Origin: Deltaproteobacteria bacterium
GTDB taxonomy: Bacteria; Desulfobacterota; Desulfobacteria; Desulfobacterales; Desulfosalsimonadaceae
Assembly: GCA_024280875.1 (NCBI GenBank)
Contig: JAJRPH010000458.1
Span: 1 to 12,076 of the forward strand
Length of the DNA: 12,076 bases
Reading direction: 5' to 3'
Shown here: positions 1-6,438 of the stretch, piece by piece
How positions within the stretch are numbered: the first letter of the stretch is position 1
Layout: every line of letters starts with the position of its first letter
Translations under genes and position numbers: made by a program
Notes under the pieces: model-generated
The model's database searches: none
The model's input: the letters and a program-made list of their open reading frames with translations, nothing else
Told to the model about the DNA's origin: nothing

Positions 1-84
1 CATAATGCCCTTGCTCAAAATGCGGATAGCATTCGGCTGATCACCTTTCGGGGACATTTCGGAAATTATTTTAAATCGTGACAT
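1..84 (-). CDS. uvrB: UvrABC system protein B, N-terminal fragment
   Basis: The first 28 codons of a gene that runs off the left edge of the window. The visible protein begins MSRFKIISEMSPKGDQPNAI. It matches the very conserved UvrB start, in which a phenylalanine-lysine beta strand is followed by the P-x-GDQP motif just before the first helicase helix. UvrB is the damage-verifying, ATP-dependent helicase-like subunit of nucleotide excision repair and acts in the cytoplasm with UvrA and UvrC. The start is the ATG at 84, with a weak AGG about six bases upstream. It lies 226 bases downstream of cysS on the same strand; that gap contains inverted repeats described separately. The Walker A motif and everything after it lie outside the window, so intactness cannot be judged. 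Confidence 0.9.
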   Translation of the reverse strand, partial: MSRFKIISEMSPKGDQPNAIRILSKGIM

Positions 85-108
85 GATACCTGTTTATTTA
101 AACCCAAC

Positions 109-120
109 CCGGTAAACCGG
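109..120. repeat. Inverted repeat CCGGTAAACCGG, copy 1
   Basis: A 12-base inverted repeat with two CCGG arms around a TAAA loop, 25 bases upstream of the uvrB start. A near-identical element lies at 221-232. It is not followed by a T-run on either strand, so it is not a simple intrinsic terminator. It could be a small RNA hairpin or a protein site; function unknown. Confidence 0.45.
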
Positions 121-138
121 AAAAGAATGGAGAAAGAC

Positions 139-148
139 TGAATATTCA
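139..148. repeat. Perfect 10-bp palindrome TGAATATTCA upstream of uvrB
   Basis: A perfect palindrome 55 bases upstream of the uvrB start codon. The position would suit an operator for a damage-inducible gene, but it does not match the LexA box forms I know (CTGT-N8-ACAG, GAAC-N4-GTTC or the Geobacter GGTT type). A 10-bp AT-rich palindrome can also arise by chance. Confidence 0.2.
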
Positions 149-175
149 ACGTCCGACTTTGAACAACTGAGGTTT

Positions 176-196
176 TATAGAAGTGATTTCTCTATA
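176..196. repeat. Inverted repeat TATAGA-9-TCTATA
   Basis: Six-base arms (176-181 and 191-196) around a nine-base spacer, in the gap between cysS and uvrB. The arms are AT-rich and would form only a weak hairpin. No T-run follows on the minus strand, so I do not call a terminator. Confidence 0.25.
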
Positions 197-214
197 ACTT
201 CGGCCCTAAGCTCT

Positions 215-238
215 GGATTTCCGGGAAACCGGTAATCC
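215..238. repeat. Hairpin containing CCGGGAAACCGG, copy 2
   Basis: Outer arms GGATT (215-219) and AATCC (234-238), a T-T mismatch, then CCGG arms (221-224, 229-232) around a GAAA loop: a stem of nine pairs with one internal mismatch. Its core differs from the repeat at 109-120 by one base. It lies 73 bases beyond the cysS stop in the direction of transcription. Without a downstream T-run it is more likely an mRNA 3'-end or stability structure, or a protein site, than an intrinsic terminator. Confidence 0.45.
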
Positions 239-310
239 ATGAAAAGTATCACATATGTATATTTGCCCGGGCTTATTAAGGCGTCCCTAATTAAGAAAAG
301 ATCAGTACAG

Positions 311-1774
311 CTAGGACAAAACCTTCCAGATGGTTCCTTCCGGGCGGTCTTCAATTTCTATATTCATGGATTTCAGCCGGTCCCGGATTTCGTCTGCTTT
401 ATTAAAATCCTTTGCTTTACGGGCATCCTGCCGTTCCTGGATCATGGCCTCGATCGTTTCCGCATCAAAAGATTCCTTATTGATGATTTTTTCTTTTTTC
501 TGTTTAAAGTAGGTGCGGGGAGATTCAGACGGCAAGCCAAGGATTTTGCCTATTTTTATAATATTAAGGCATTCATTATGGATGAGTTGACGGTTTTCAA
601 TATCATCGGTTTGATTCGTTTGATCGAGGAGCCTGTTTATGTTCCGAACCGCATCAAACAGAACGCCAATCCCCTGGGCCGTATTAAAATCGTCATTCAT
701 GGCACTGCTGAAAAGCGACCGGAAATCCTTTGTAGGGGGTATTACATCTTTATTATAATCAGAATTTGCATCCGGCAGGGATCCTAAATATTTTTCAGCT
801 CTTTCAAGAAGTGCGTAAATCTTATCCAGACCGGCAGCCACATTTTTGATTCCCTGGTCCGTAAAATCAACCGGAGACCTGTAATGGTGGGAAAGGAGAA
901 AAAGACGAACAGCTTCCGGGTGATATTCCTTAACAATATCTTTGATCATTAAAAAATTGCCCAGGGATTTTGACATTTTCTCGTGATTAATATTTACAAA
1001 ACCGTTGTGAATCCAATATTTTACATATGTTTTACCAAAAGCTGCCTCTGATTGCGCGATCTCATTTTCATGGTGAGGAAAAATCAGGTCCTTTCCACCG
1101 CCATGAATATCAAAACTGGCGCCCAGATAATCTTCACTCATTGCAGAACATTCAATATGCCATCCCGGCCGGCCCTTTCCCCAGGGACTGTCCCAGAATG
1201 GTTCATTGGGTTTTGAGGCTTTCCACAATACAAAATCAAATGGATTTTTTTTCCGCTGATCAACTTCAACACGCGCACCTGCCTCCATGTCTTCCAGCTT
1301 ACGCCCGGAAAGTTTTCCATAGCCGTTAAACAAATCAACAGAAAAGAACACATCACCGTCGACAGCGTATGCGTATTCTTTATTCATGAGTATTTCAATG
1401 ATCCTGATAATATGATCAATATGATCAGTTGCCCGGGGTTCCAGCGTTGGCCGTAAAACATTTAACCCATCCATATCAAAATGAAACTCATCAATATATT
1501 TTTCTGCTAGAGATTCCGGGGAAACGCCGAGTTCATTGGACCGGTTAATAATTTTATCATCAATATCCGTAAAGTTCCGCACATAAGTGACATCATATCC
1601 GACGGCGGTCAGATATCGATAAATCACGTCAAAGACAATGACTGATCGTGCATGACCGATATGGCAGGAGTCGTAAACCGTCGGGCCGCATACATACATT
1701 TTGACACGGCCGGGTTCAATTGTTTCAAACACTTCTTTTGATCGTTTTAAAGAATTATAAATATGTATTGTCAT
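311..1774 (-). CDS. cysS: Cysteine--tRNA ligase
   Basis: Charges tRNA-Cys with cysteine using ATP; a cytoplasmic class I aminoacyl-tRNA synthetase. The protein is 487 aa, a normal full length for bacterial CysRS. Visible signatures are the HIGH motif at residues 38-41 (in SCHIGHARS) and the KMSKS loop at 266-270. The zinc ligands that select cysteine are all present: Cys29 (in YVCGPTVYD), Cys209 (in GWHIECSAMS), His234 and Glu238 (in PHHENEIAQ). FDIHGGGKDLIFPHHENE is diagnostic. The C-terminal tail is the usual charged helical anticodon-binding region ending ...EGTIWKVLS. The start is the ATG at 1774; its ribosome binding site is weak. ispF ends 101 bases upstream and uvrB starts 226 bases downstream on the same strand. 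The gene looks intact and is almost certainly functional. Confidence 0.97.
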   Translation of the reverse strand: MTIHIYNSLKRSKEVFETIEPGRVKMYVCGPTVYDSCHIGHARSVIVFDVIYRYLTAVGYDVTYVRNFTDIDDKIINRSNELGVSPESLAEKYIDEFHFDMDGLNVLRPTLEPRATDHIDHIIRIIEILMNKEYAYAVDGDVFFSVDLFNGYGKLSGRKLEDMEAGARVEVDQRKKNPFDFVLWKASKPNEPFWDSPWGKGRPGWHIECSAMSEDYLGASFDIHGGGKDLIFPHHENEIAQSEAAFGKTYVKYWIHNGFVNINHEKMSKSLGNFLMIKDIVKEYHPEAVRLFLLSHHYRSPVDFTDQGIKNVAAGLDKIYALLERAEKYLGSLPDANSDYNKDVIPPTKDFRSLFSSAMNDDFNTAQGIGVLFDAVRNINRLLDQTNQTDDIENRQLIHNECLNIIKIGKILGLPSESPRTYFKQKKEKIINKESFDAETIEAMIQERQDARKAKDFNKADEIRDRLKSMNIEIEDRPEGTIWKVLS

Positions 1775-1823
1775 GAATATCGCTTTAATATCTTTAAAAA
1801 TGAATTTTCTGTTTATGGTTATG

Positions 1824-1852
1824 AGTATAATTGCAAAATCACAAACAGATAA
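1824..1852 (-). promoter_or_regulatory. Candidate sigma-70 promoter for cysS
   Basis: Read on the minus strand, TATACT (1829-1824) is a five-of-six match to the -10 consensus. It lies 17 bases after TTATCT (1852-1847), a poor -35. The site sits about 50 bases upstream of the cysS start in a 101-base AT-rich gap that is otherwise empty. The gap is longer than its neighbours, which argues for a separate start, but the sequence match alone is weak. Confidence 0.3.
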
Positions 1853-1875
1853 CTAACAATTTTTTCAAAGCCACG

Positions 1876-2343
1876 TCAATCAATAAGTACCACACACATG
1901 GCGGCAATACCTTCTTTTCGGCCAATAAATCCCAGTCCTTCATTTGTTGTCGCTTTGATATTCACCTGATCAGACACGATAGAGAGCGTTGATGCAATTT
2001 TGTCTTTCATTTTATCCGCATACGGTGAAATTTTCGGCGCCTCGGCAAAAATCGTTGCGTCAATGTTAATGATGGTGGAATAATGGGGCCGGACGATTTT
2101 CCATGTTTCTTTCAAGAGCTCGATACTGTAGATATTTTTATAAGCCGAATCCGTGTCCGAAAAATGCATTCCTATATCGCCTTTCCCGGCTGCGCCCAAA
2201 ATCGCGTCACACAGTGCGTGCAAAAGCACATCTGCGTCCGAATGGCCCTCCAGGCCTTTTTCAAATGGTATCTCAACACCCCCTAAAAAGAGGGGCCTTC
2301 CTTTAATCAAACGATGAACATCGTAGCCATGACCAATGCGCAT
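1876..2343 (-). CDS. ispF: 2-C-methyl-D-erythritol 2,4-cyclodiphosphate synthase
   Basis: Fifth step of the MEP isoprenoid pathway: cyclises CDP-methylerythritol 2-phosphate to the cyclodiphosphate, releasing CMP. It acts as a cytoplasmic trimer. At 155 aa it has the standard length. The zinc ligands Asp8 and His10 (in GHGYDVH) and His42 (in DVLLHALCD) are present, as are His34 and Asp36 in the GHSDADV loop. Also present are DIGMHF at 56-61, AEAPKISPY at 100-108 in the cytidine-binding part, and the T-T-N-E-x-L-G-F motif at 132-139. The start is the ATG at 2343, giving the canonical MRIGHGYDVH N-terminus; the Shine-Dalgarno is weak. ispD, often fused or adjacent, is not in the window; instead a SWIM protein gene ends 39 bases upstream. 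Pairing with cysS downstream is common in bacteria. Confidence 0.97.
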   Translation of the reverse strand: MRIGHGYDVHRLIKGRPLFLGGVEIPFEKGLEGHSDADVLLHALCDAILGAAGKGDIGMHFSDTDSAYKNIYSIELLKETWKIVRPHYSTIINIDATIFAEAPKISPYADKMKDKIASTLSIVSDQVNIKATTNEGLGFIGRKEGIAAMCVVLID

Positions 2344-2382
2344 GATATCAAGCCCGGAAAGATTTATGTTCTTTGATAAAAC

Positions 2383-2730
2383 CTATAAAAGAAAAAAACG
2401 GCGATCATTAGACTTCGCATGGGGAATATCAATTTTTTTCTTTAAATGCACTATAAATTCAATAATGACGGCAATCGAATGGATACATGTGTTTTCAATC
2501 GCTTGACAGGTACACTCTGAGTATAATTCCCCGTCATCATATTCAACCCTTGTTGCAAAAAGTTCTTCCGCCTCGACCCATGCGAGAATACCACCGGTTT
2601 TGGTCAAAGACAGCTGTCTGACTTCTTTTCGCTGGAAACATTCCCGACCATCCGAAACAATTTTTTTTCCTGCCCAGAACGTCAGATCGACCCATGTCAA
2701 CTCCCTAAATGGATGGTATGATGGAATCAT
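2383..2730 (-). CDS. Short SWIM zinc finger protein
   Basis: About 115 aa. A SWIM-type metal site is visible as C-x-C-x6-C-x-H in ECTCQAIENTCIH (residues 77, 79, 86, 88 counted from the TTG at 2742). Before it lies the conserved lead-in of SWIM proteins: W-x-x-L-x-F-W-A-G, then a beta-rich stretch with GGILAWVEAEE and FATRVEYDDGELYSE. SWIM fingers are thought to bind DNA or proteins. Relatives I know are usually several hundred residues long with the finger near the N-terminus. Here the protein stops about 30 residues after the finger, with no continuation in another frame before ispF. The start is uncertain: ATG at 2730 is used here; TTG at 2742 is possible and an in-frame stop lies just before it. 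Neither has a clear Shine-Dalgarno. The partner and exact role are unknown. Confidence 0.75.
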   Translation of the reverse strand: MIPSYHPFRELTWVDLTFWAGKKIVSDGRECFQRKEVRQLSLTKTGGILAWVEAEELFATRVEYDDGELYSECTCQAIENTCIHSIAVIIEFIVHLKKKIDIPHAKSNDRRFFLL

Positions 2731-2779
2731 AGACGTCAGCAACGCGGTTTAAAAAAATTTAAATTCAGGCAGACATGCC

Positions 2780-3523
2780 TCAGACTGTCATACCATTGAT
2801 CAATGCAGTAACATTTTGCCCCAGCACCTTATGGTTATACCCGCCTTCCAAAAGTGCGAAATATCCGGCACCGCACGCGATTGAAGTTTCTTTGACCATA
2901 CGGCCGATCAAAAAATAATCTTCAGTAGACAAAAGGCCGCCCCAGTCATCCTTATGATTATCAAATCCAGCGGATATACCGATTAAATCAACATTAATTC
3001 CTGAAAGTATTGCTTTAACTTTATCAATATATTGTGCCCGATTATTTTTTTCCGGATTATAAGTTTTTACCCAGCTAAATGATCTCAGTATATTTACGGT
3101 TCCATCCCCATAGTGAAGATCGATATCCAGAACAAAGGCTGTTTTAATGAGAAACTCAGATTTTAATGTCAGCAATGACAGTGCCATATTGTTAAAATAG
3201 CAGAAACCCCAGGCGGATTCGGCGGATGCATGATGCCCGGGCGGTCGGATCAGACCAAAACACGGCTCATCCAAACCGATCCTGGCCGCCTGGATCGCTC
3301 CACCGGCGGCCAGGGACGCAATATCAAAGACGCCATCGTCTTTTACGTTATTGATATGACCGGTGGTATGTGCCAGTTCCAGTTGTTCACGGGTTGCCGG
3401 TTCTACAGCAATATACTCTGTATCCGTTGGAAGCGCTGCAATAATGGATTCCATTCGGCCTTTAGCAGACGCTGGGTCCGATGAATAAACAGAATGGAAT
3501 AATTCATCAAATACAACTTTCAT
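2780..3523 (-). CDS. Histone deacetylase family protein (zinc amidohydrolase)
   Basis: A 247-aa member of the arginase/deacetylase fold that includes HDACs, AcuC and acetylpolyamine amidohydrolases. These zinc enzymes remove acetyl groups from lysine side chains or polyamines; the substrate here cannot be told. The tandem catalytic histidines are in RPPGHHA (His97, His98), followed by WGFCYFNN (105-112). Zinc ligands are Asp135 and His137 in DIDLHYGDGT, plus Asp188 in SAGFDNH. The transition-state tyrosine is Tyr229 in LEGGYN. All catalytic positions are filled. Tyr138 replaces the second His of the common DxHHG motif. It is shorter than the usual 300 or more residues. The start ATG at 3523 has a good GAGGT five bases upstream. 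No signal peptide, so cytoplasmic. It lies 29 bases after the FN3/barrel gene and 37-49 bases before the SWIM gene, so co-transcription is likely. Confidence 0.92.
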   Translation of the reverse strand: MKVVFDELFHSVYSSDPASAKGRMESIIAALPTDTEYIAVEPATREQLELAHTTGHINNVKDDGVFDIASLAAGGAIQAARIGLDEPCFGLIRPPGHHASAESAWGFCYFNNMALSLLTLKSEFLIKTAFVLDIDLHYGDGTVNILRSFSWVKTYNPEKNNRAQYIDKVKAILSGINVDLIGISAGFDNHKDDWGGLLSTEDYFLIGRMVKETSIACGAGYFALLEGGYNHKVLGQNVTALINGMTV

Positions 3524-3552
3524 TTTTACCTCATGTAAAAATTCACTGCCAA

Positions 3553-5247
3553 TTAAAAATGATAAAAAATCCCGAATTTAAAGGACCACCCGCCAATATC
3601 GGTTTTATTATCATTGAATCGATCAATCCGGGAATAGCTGCTTTCAACCAGGGCTCCTGTTCCCCTAAATTTTTCATCGGTATTGTATAAACGGACACCG
3701 ATTTTTCCATGATAACCGCCGACCCATTCTTCAATTTCAGGGTGTTCGATTTCATCGTCGGTTTTTTCCTGGCAATACCAATAATCCGGACCGATACCTA
3801 TATATCCGACAACATACGGTAAAATTTTCATGTTGAATTTAAAAGACGCAGAAACAGGAACAAGGGTTATTTTTGTTTTAATACTGGTTTTCTCGCCGGA
3901 TTCAGTCAAAAGGCTACCCTTTTCTTTTAAAAATCCGGACTCAATATCCATTGAAATGTATTTAGAGAAAAAACGTTCATAAAAGCCATAAACCGGAAAC
4001 ATATCATCCCTGTAATAGTCTTTGAAATCAGATTCCAAGGGAATGTAATACCCCACTGAAACACCGACAATATTGTTTCCGGGCATTTCAGGCGTCATTT
4101 CGGACGTTTGGGCATTAGAAATACTGATAGAAGAAATTACAAACAGGCAGGAAAGAAAACCGATTCGAAAATATTTAAAAATACCATTCCGGTTAAAAAT
4201 CAGAATCAGCGCACCGATTATCAATAAAAAAACTTGAATGGGCAAATAATTGTCTCTGCCAGACGCACTGATAAAACACCCGCCGTCAAAGTCTTCCGGC
4301 TGATTCAAAAAACGCATTGTTTCTTCAATGGTCACTGAAATTTCAACCGTTGCCGCACTTTCATTGCCGGAAAAATCATATGATGATGCAACAAAATACC
4401 AGGTGGACCCCACCGGCAAATCACTCAGGACATAAGAGAAACTGTTACCCAGATCAACAAGATTTTCTAGATTGCCGGCCACATTTCCATAATAAAGAAT
4501 GTTACCGGCAAAATCCGCCATTTGCGAATTACCGTCCTGAATCGTAACTGTAATTGAATTTGCGTCACTTAAAACCCCTGAAAGACCACTTGGTTTATTC
4601 GGGGGCAAATTATCTTCCAGGGTGTCAATAATTAATTCATCGGCTTTTTCCGATTCATTGTCTGATGTGTCCACCGCCGAGATTGAGAAATAATAACGGA
4701 CTGAATTCGTCAGACTGGAAACGGTAAATGAAGTATAATCAGAATCAGTCGCCTCCACGAAAGTGTCATAGGAGCCGGAAGTAGTGCTGTAATAAATGTT
4801 ATAATGGTCAAGGTCGGACTCGGTGTTCTGATCCCATTTCAGGGCAACTGAATTTTCACCTATGTCATTAATCCCGGTTATTGAAAGGCCGGTAGGCGTC
4901 GACGGGACGCCTGTGTCTTCTAAGGTTGTTATGGATTCAACCGCCGATTGATCGGTTTCTACCGAATTTTTATATAAAGAAACTGCAATGTAATAAGTTG
5001 TTCCGAAATCAAGTCCGGTAATCGTATAATCAGATACCAAACCATCGACAGTCACACGTTTATCAAGATTGTCCGATGATGTTCCCCAGTACACAAAGAA
5101 ATTATCAGCATCATTATCACCGGACCAGTCCACTATAATTGTTGTTTTTGTCGCTGAAAGCGTCACATCGGTCGGAACATTTGCTGCTGATACGCTTTGC
5201 GAAATCATCAACCACCCCAAAAAACAATAAATCCATCGAAATTTCAT
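3553..5247 (-). CDS. Exported FN3-repeat protein fused to an outer-membrane beta-barrel
   Basis: 564 aa, function unknown. Residues 1-22 are a signal peptide (cleavage near SVSA-ANVP). Three fibronectin type III domains follow at about 23-109, 115-209 and 213-308, each with the typical DxFxVYW or YxIYYS strand and a Y-Y/W-F-x-V-S strand. At 322-327 is GGCFIS, then a hydrophobic segment (337-351) and a basic patch (Arg353, Lys358, Arg361): the layout of a C-terminal sorting or anchoring tail. Instead of ending, the frame continues through a second signal-like stretch (about 357-379, ending SISNA before Gln380). A roughly 185-residue domain follows with alternating hydrophobic/aromatic strands that ends in FGIFYHF, the terminal Phe expected of outer-membrane beta-barrels. 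So two exported proteins appear joined. The ATG at 5247 has a GGAG eight bases upstream. No in-frame ATG lies at the junction. It sits between the phosphodiesterase and the deacetylase-family gene. Confidence 0.8.
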   Translation of the reverse strand: MKFRWIYCFLGWLMISQSVSAANVPTDVTLSATKTTIIVDWSGDNDADNFFVYWGTSSDNLDKRVTVDGLVSDYTITGLDFGTTYYIAVSLYKNSVETDQSAVESITTLEDTGVPSTPTGLSITGINDIGENSVALKWDQNTESDLDHYNIYYSTTSGSYDTFVEATDSDYTSFTVSSLTNSVRYYFSISAVDTSDNESEKADELIIDTLEDNLPPNKPSGLSGVLSDANSITVTIQDGNSQMADFAGNILYYGNVAGNLENLVDLGNSFSYVLSDLPVGSTWYFVASSYDFSGNESAATVEISVTIEETMRFLNQPEDFDGGCFISASGRDNYLPIQVFLLIIGALILIFNRNGIFKYFRIGFLSCLFVISSISISNAQTSEMTPEMPGNNIVGVSVGYYIPLESDFKDYYRDDMFPVYGFYERFFSKYISMDIESGFLKEKGSLLTESGEKTSIKTKITLVPVSASFKFNMKILPYVVGYIGIGPDYWYCQEKTDDEIEHPEIEEWVGGYHGKIGVRLYNTDEKFRGTGALVESSYSRIDRFNDNKTDIGGWSFKFGIFYHF

Positions 5248-5306
5248 TTATTATACTCCAATTATCCGGTTTTATGTGTTTATATAATATATTTCGTTAA
5301 ATATTA

Positions 5307-6074
5307 TCATGAACCCCTTGCCCGTAAACCAAATAGTTTCCACATGTGGTTACCCGGATCATCCGTCATGATCACATCAACCCCAAAATCAAGCGCCAGT
5401 TGAAGCGTTTGTTCCGAATTGCAGGAATATGTCATGATAATTTTCCCACCCCGATGCACATCCTCAACAAATTGGCTGTTTAATTGGGTATACTCTATAC
5501 AATATCCGCAAAGTATTTCCGGATCGATATTCAGACGGTTCTGATTGATCATAGGGTCATTCAGATTCAGGACATAATTTAATTTAGGGTCATTGATATA
5601 TGCGGATTTAATGAGTTCCGGGTCAAAAGAAAGTATATATATATTCGGAATTTGATCGTTGATTATCAGGTTTCTGACCGATTCCGTCACCATTGCCGCC
5701 AGTTTGTAATACAGGTTTTTCGCTTCTGCTTTTGGGGATGGTTTAATTTCAATCAACAGACGGGTTTGGAGCCCGTAAGTTTTTAAGACCTGATCCAGGG
5801 TGAGAATTTTTTCATTTTTAAATTCTTCGGAAAACCATCCTCCCCAGTCATAACCATCAATTTCGTGAAATGTATAATCGCAGATCGATTTCAAACTTCC
5901 GTTAATTTTTGTCAGTAACTGATCATGAAAAATAACAGGGAAGCCGTCACTGGTTATCTGAACATCAAATTCAATTCCGTCAACAAAATACAAAACCGCT
6001 TTATCAAATGCAGTTTTCGTATTTTCAGGCCCCTCTGTCATAGCCCCACGGTGTGCGATTATTAAGGGAGCCAA
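5307..6074 (-). CDS. Glycerophosphodiester phosphodiesterase family protein
   Basis: 255 aa, the usual length of a cytosolic GDPD (UgpQ-like). These enzymes hydrolyse glycerophosphodiesters to glycerol 3-phosphate and an alcohol, using a divalent metal in a TIM barrel. Visible motifs are IIAHRG (His8, Arg9), the E-N-T of PENTKTAF (Glu17, Asn18), GIEFDVQ (metal ligands Glu35, Asp37), VIFHD (His50, the second catalytic His), LLIEIK (Glu109), and the closing VDVIMTDDP. There is no signal peptide. The start is a TTG at 6074, chosen because GGGG lies eight bases upstream. The first internal ATG (residue 12) would remove the catalytic HRG motif. A 73-aa gene ends 34 bases upstream and the FN3/barrel gene starts 59 bases downstream. 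The precise substrate cannot be told. Confidence 0.93.
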   Translation of the reverse strand: MAPLIIAHRGAMTEGPENTKTAFDKAVLYFVDGIEFDVQITSDGFPVIFHDQLLTKINGSLKSICDYTFHEIDGYDWGGWFSEEFKNEKILTLDQVLKTYGLQTRLLIEIKPSPKAEAKNLYYKLAAMVTESVRNLIINDQIPNIYILSFDPELIKSAYINDPKLNYVLNLNDPMINQNRLNIDPEILCGYCIEYTQLNSQFVEDVHRGGKIIMTYSCNSEQTLQLALDFGVDVIMTDDPGNHMWKLFGLRARGS

Positions 6075-6082
6075 AATAAATA

Positions 6083-6086
6083 CCCC
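6083..6086 (-). promoter_or_regulatory. Ribosome binding site fixing the TTG start of the phosphodiesterase
   Basis: GGGG on the minus strand, eight bases before the TTG at 6074. It supports the non-ATG start, which is also required to keep the conserved AHRG motif in the protein. Confidence 0.55.
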
Positions 6087-6108
6087 GTCAACCCTAAGAA
6101 ATCGGTTT

Positions 6109-6330
6109 TTAACATTTATAATTGTCTATATTATTAACATATTCATCAAAAGCGTATTTCTTTAAAAACGATGAAACCATTTCATTGACTTTTTCCGCCG
6201 TATCCACTCGATATATCCCTTTCTCATCCGTGCCGGCCATTTTTTTGGCATTTTCAACAATTGTTTTAAGTGATGAGACGGCAATATCTAATGTGACATT
6301 AATGGAAATCATTTCACAGGATTGAGGCAT
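6109..6330 (-). CDS. Hypothetical small protein, 73 aa
   Basis: I do not recognise this protein. It is 73 aa, with no membrane segment or signal peptide, and looks mostly helical with many Lys, Glu and Asp residues. A central segment AGTDEKGIYRVDTAEKV (residues 32-48) joins two predicted helices, and it ends with an acidic/aromatic tail (FDEYVNNIDNY). The ATG at 6330 has GGGAG eleven bases upstream. It is followed after 34 bases by the phosphodiesterase gene and faces an AT-rich upstream gap, so it is probably the first gene of the transcript that continues leftward. The good ribosome binding site and the operon position argue that it is real. No function is proposed. Confidence 0.65.
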   Translation of the reverse strand: MPQSCEMISINVTLDIAVSSLKTIVENAKKMAGTDEKGIYRVDTAEKVNEMVSSFLKKYAFDEYVNNIDNYKC

Positions 6331-6349
6331 TGTTTATATTTCTCCCGAT

Positions 6350-6362
6350 TGATTTAGAATCA
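6350..6362. repeat. Inverted repeat TGATT-TAG-AATCA
   Basis: Five-base arms around three bases, 20 bases upstream of the 73-aa gene start, between it and the divergent small ORF. It could be an operator half-site pair, but it is short and AT-rich and may be chance. On the minus strand the T-run precedes rather than follows the hairpin, so it is not a terminator of the Hsp70 operon. Confidence 0.2.
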
Positions 6363-6382
6363 AAAAAATATTATTAACTGAA

Positions 6383-6411
6383 TTCCAAACAAATAAAAAT
6401 AAATTTATACT
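6383..6411 (+). promoter_or_regulatory. Candidate plus-strand promoter for the 49-aa ORF
   Basis: TATACT at 6406-6411 matches five of six -10 bases, 17 bases after TTCCAA at 6383-6388, a poor -35. It ends 27 bases before the ATG at 6439, a sensible distance. The whole 6331-6438 stretch is very AT-rich, so chance -10 matches are expected. It supports, but does not prove, a rightward transcript. Confidence 0.3.
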
Positions 6412-6438
6412 ATTCTTTAAATAATCACAAGGGGTGGT

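Noticed and set aside
139..148. LexA operator for uvrB
   Set aside because: The TGAATATTCA palindrome does not match any LexA box form I can name. I kept it only as a palindrome.
215..238. Intrinsic terminator after cysS
   Set aside because: There is a real stem, but no T-run follows it on the minus strand, so the defining second half is missing.
239..787. A 182-codon open frame on the plus strand
   Set aside because: It lies mostly antisense to cysS, whose catalytic and zinc residues are all intact. The product is rich in Phe and Ile in the way typical of a shadow frame, and it has no ribosome binding site or family resemblance.
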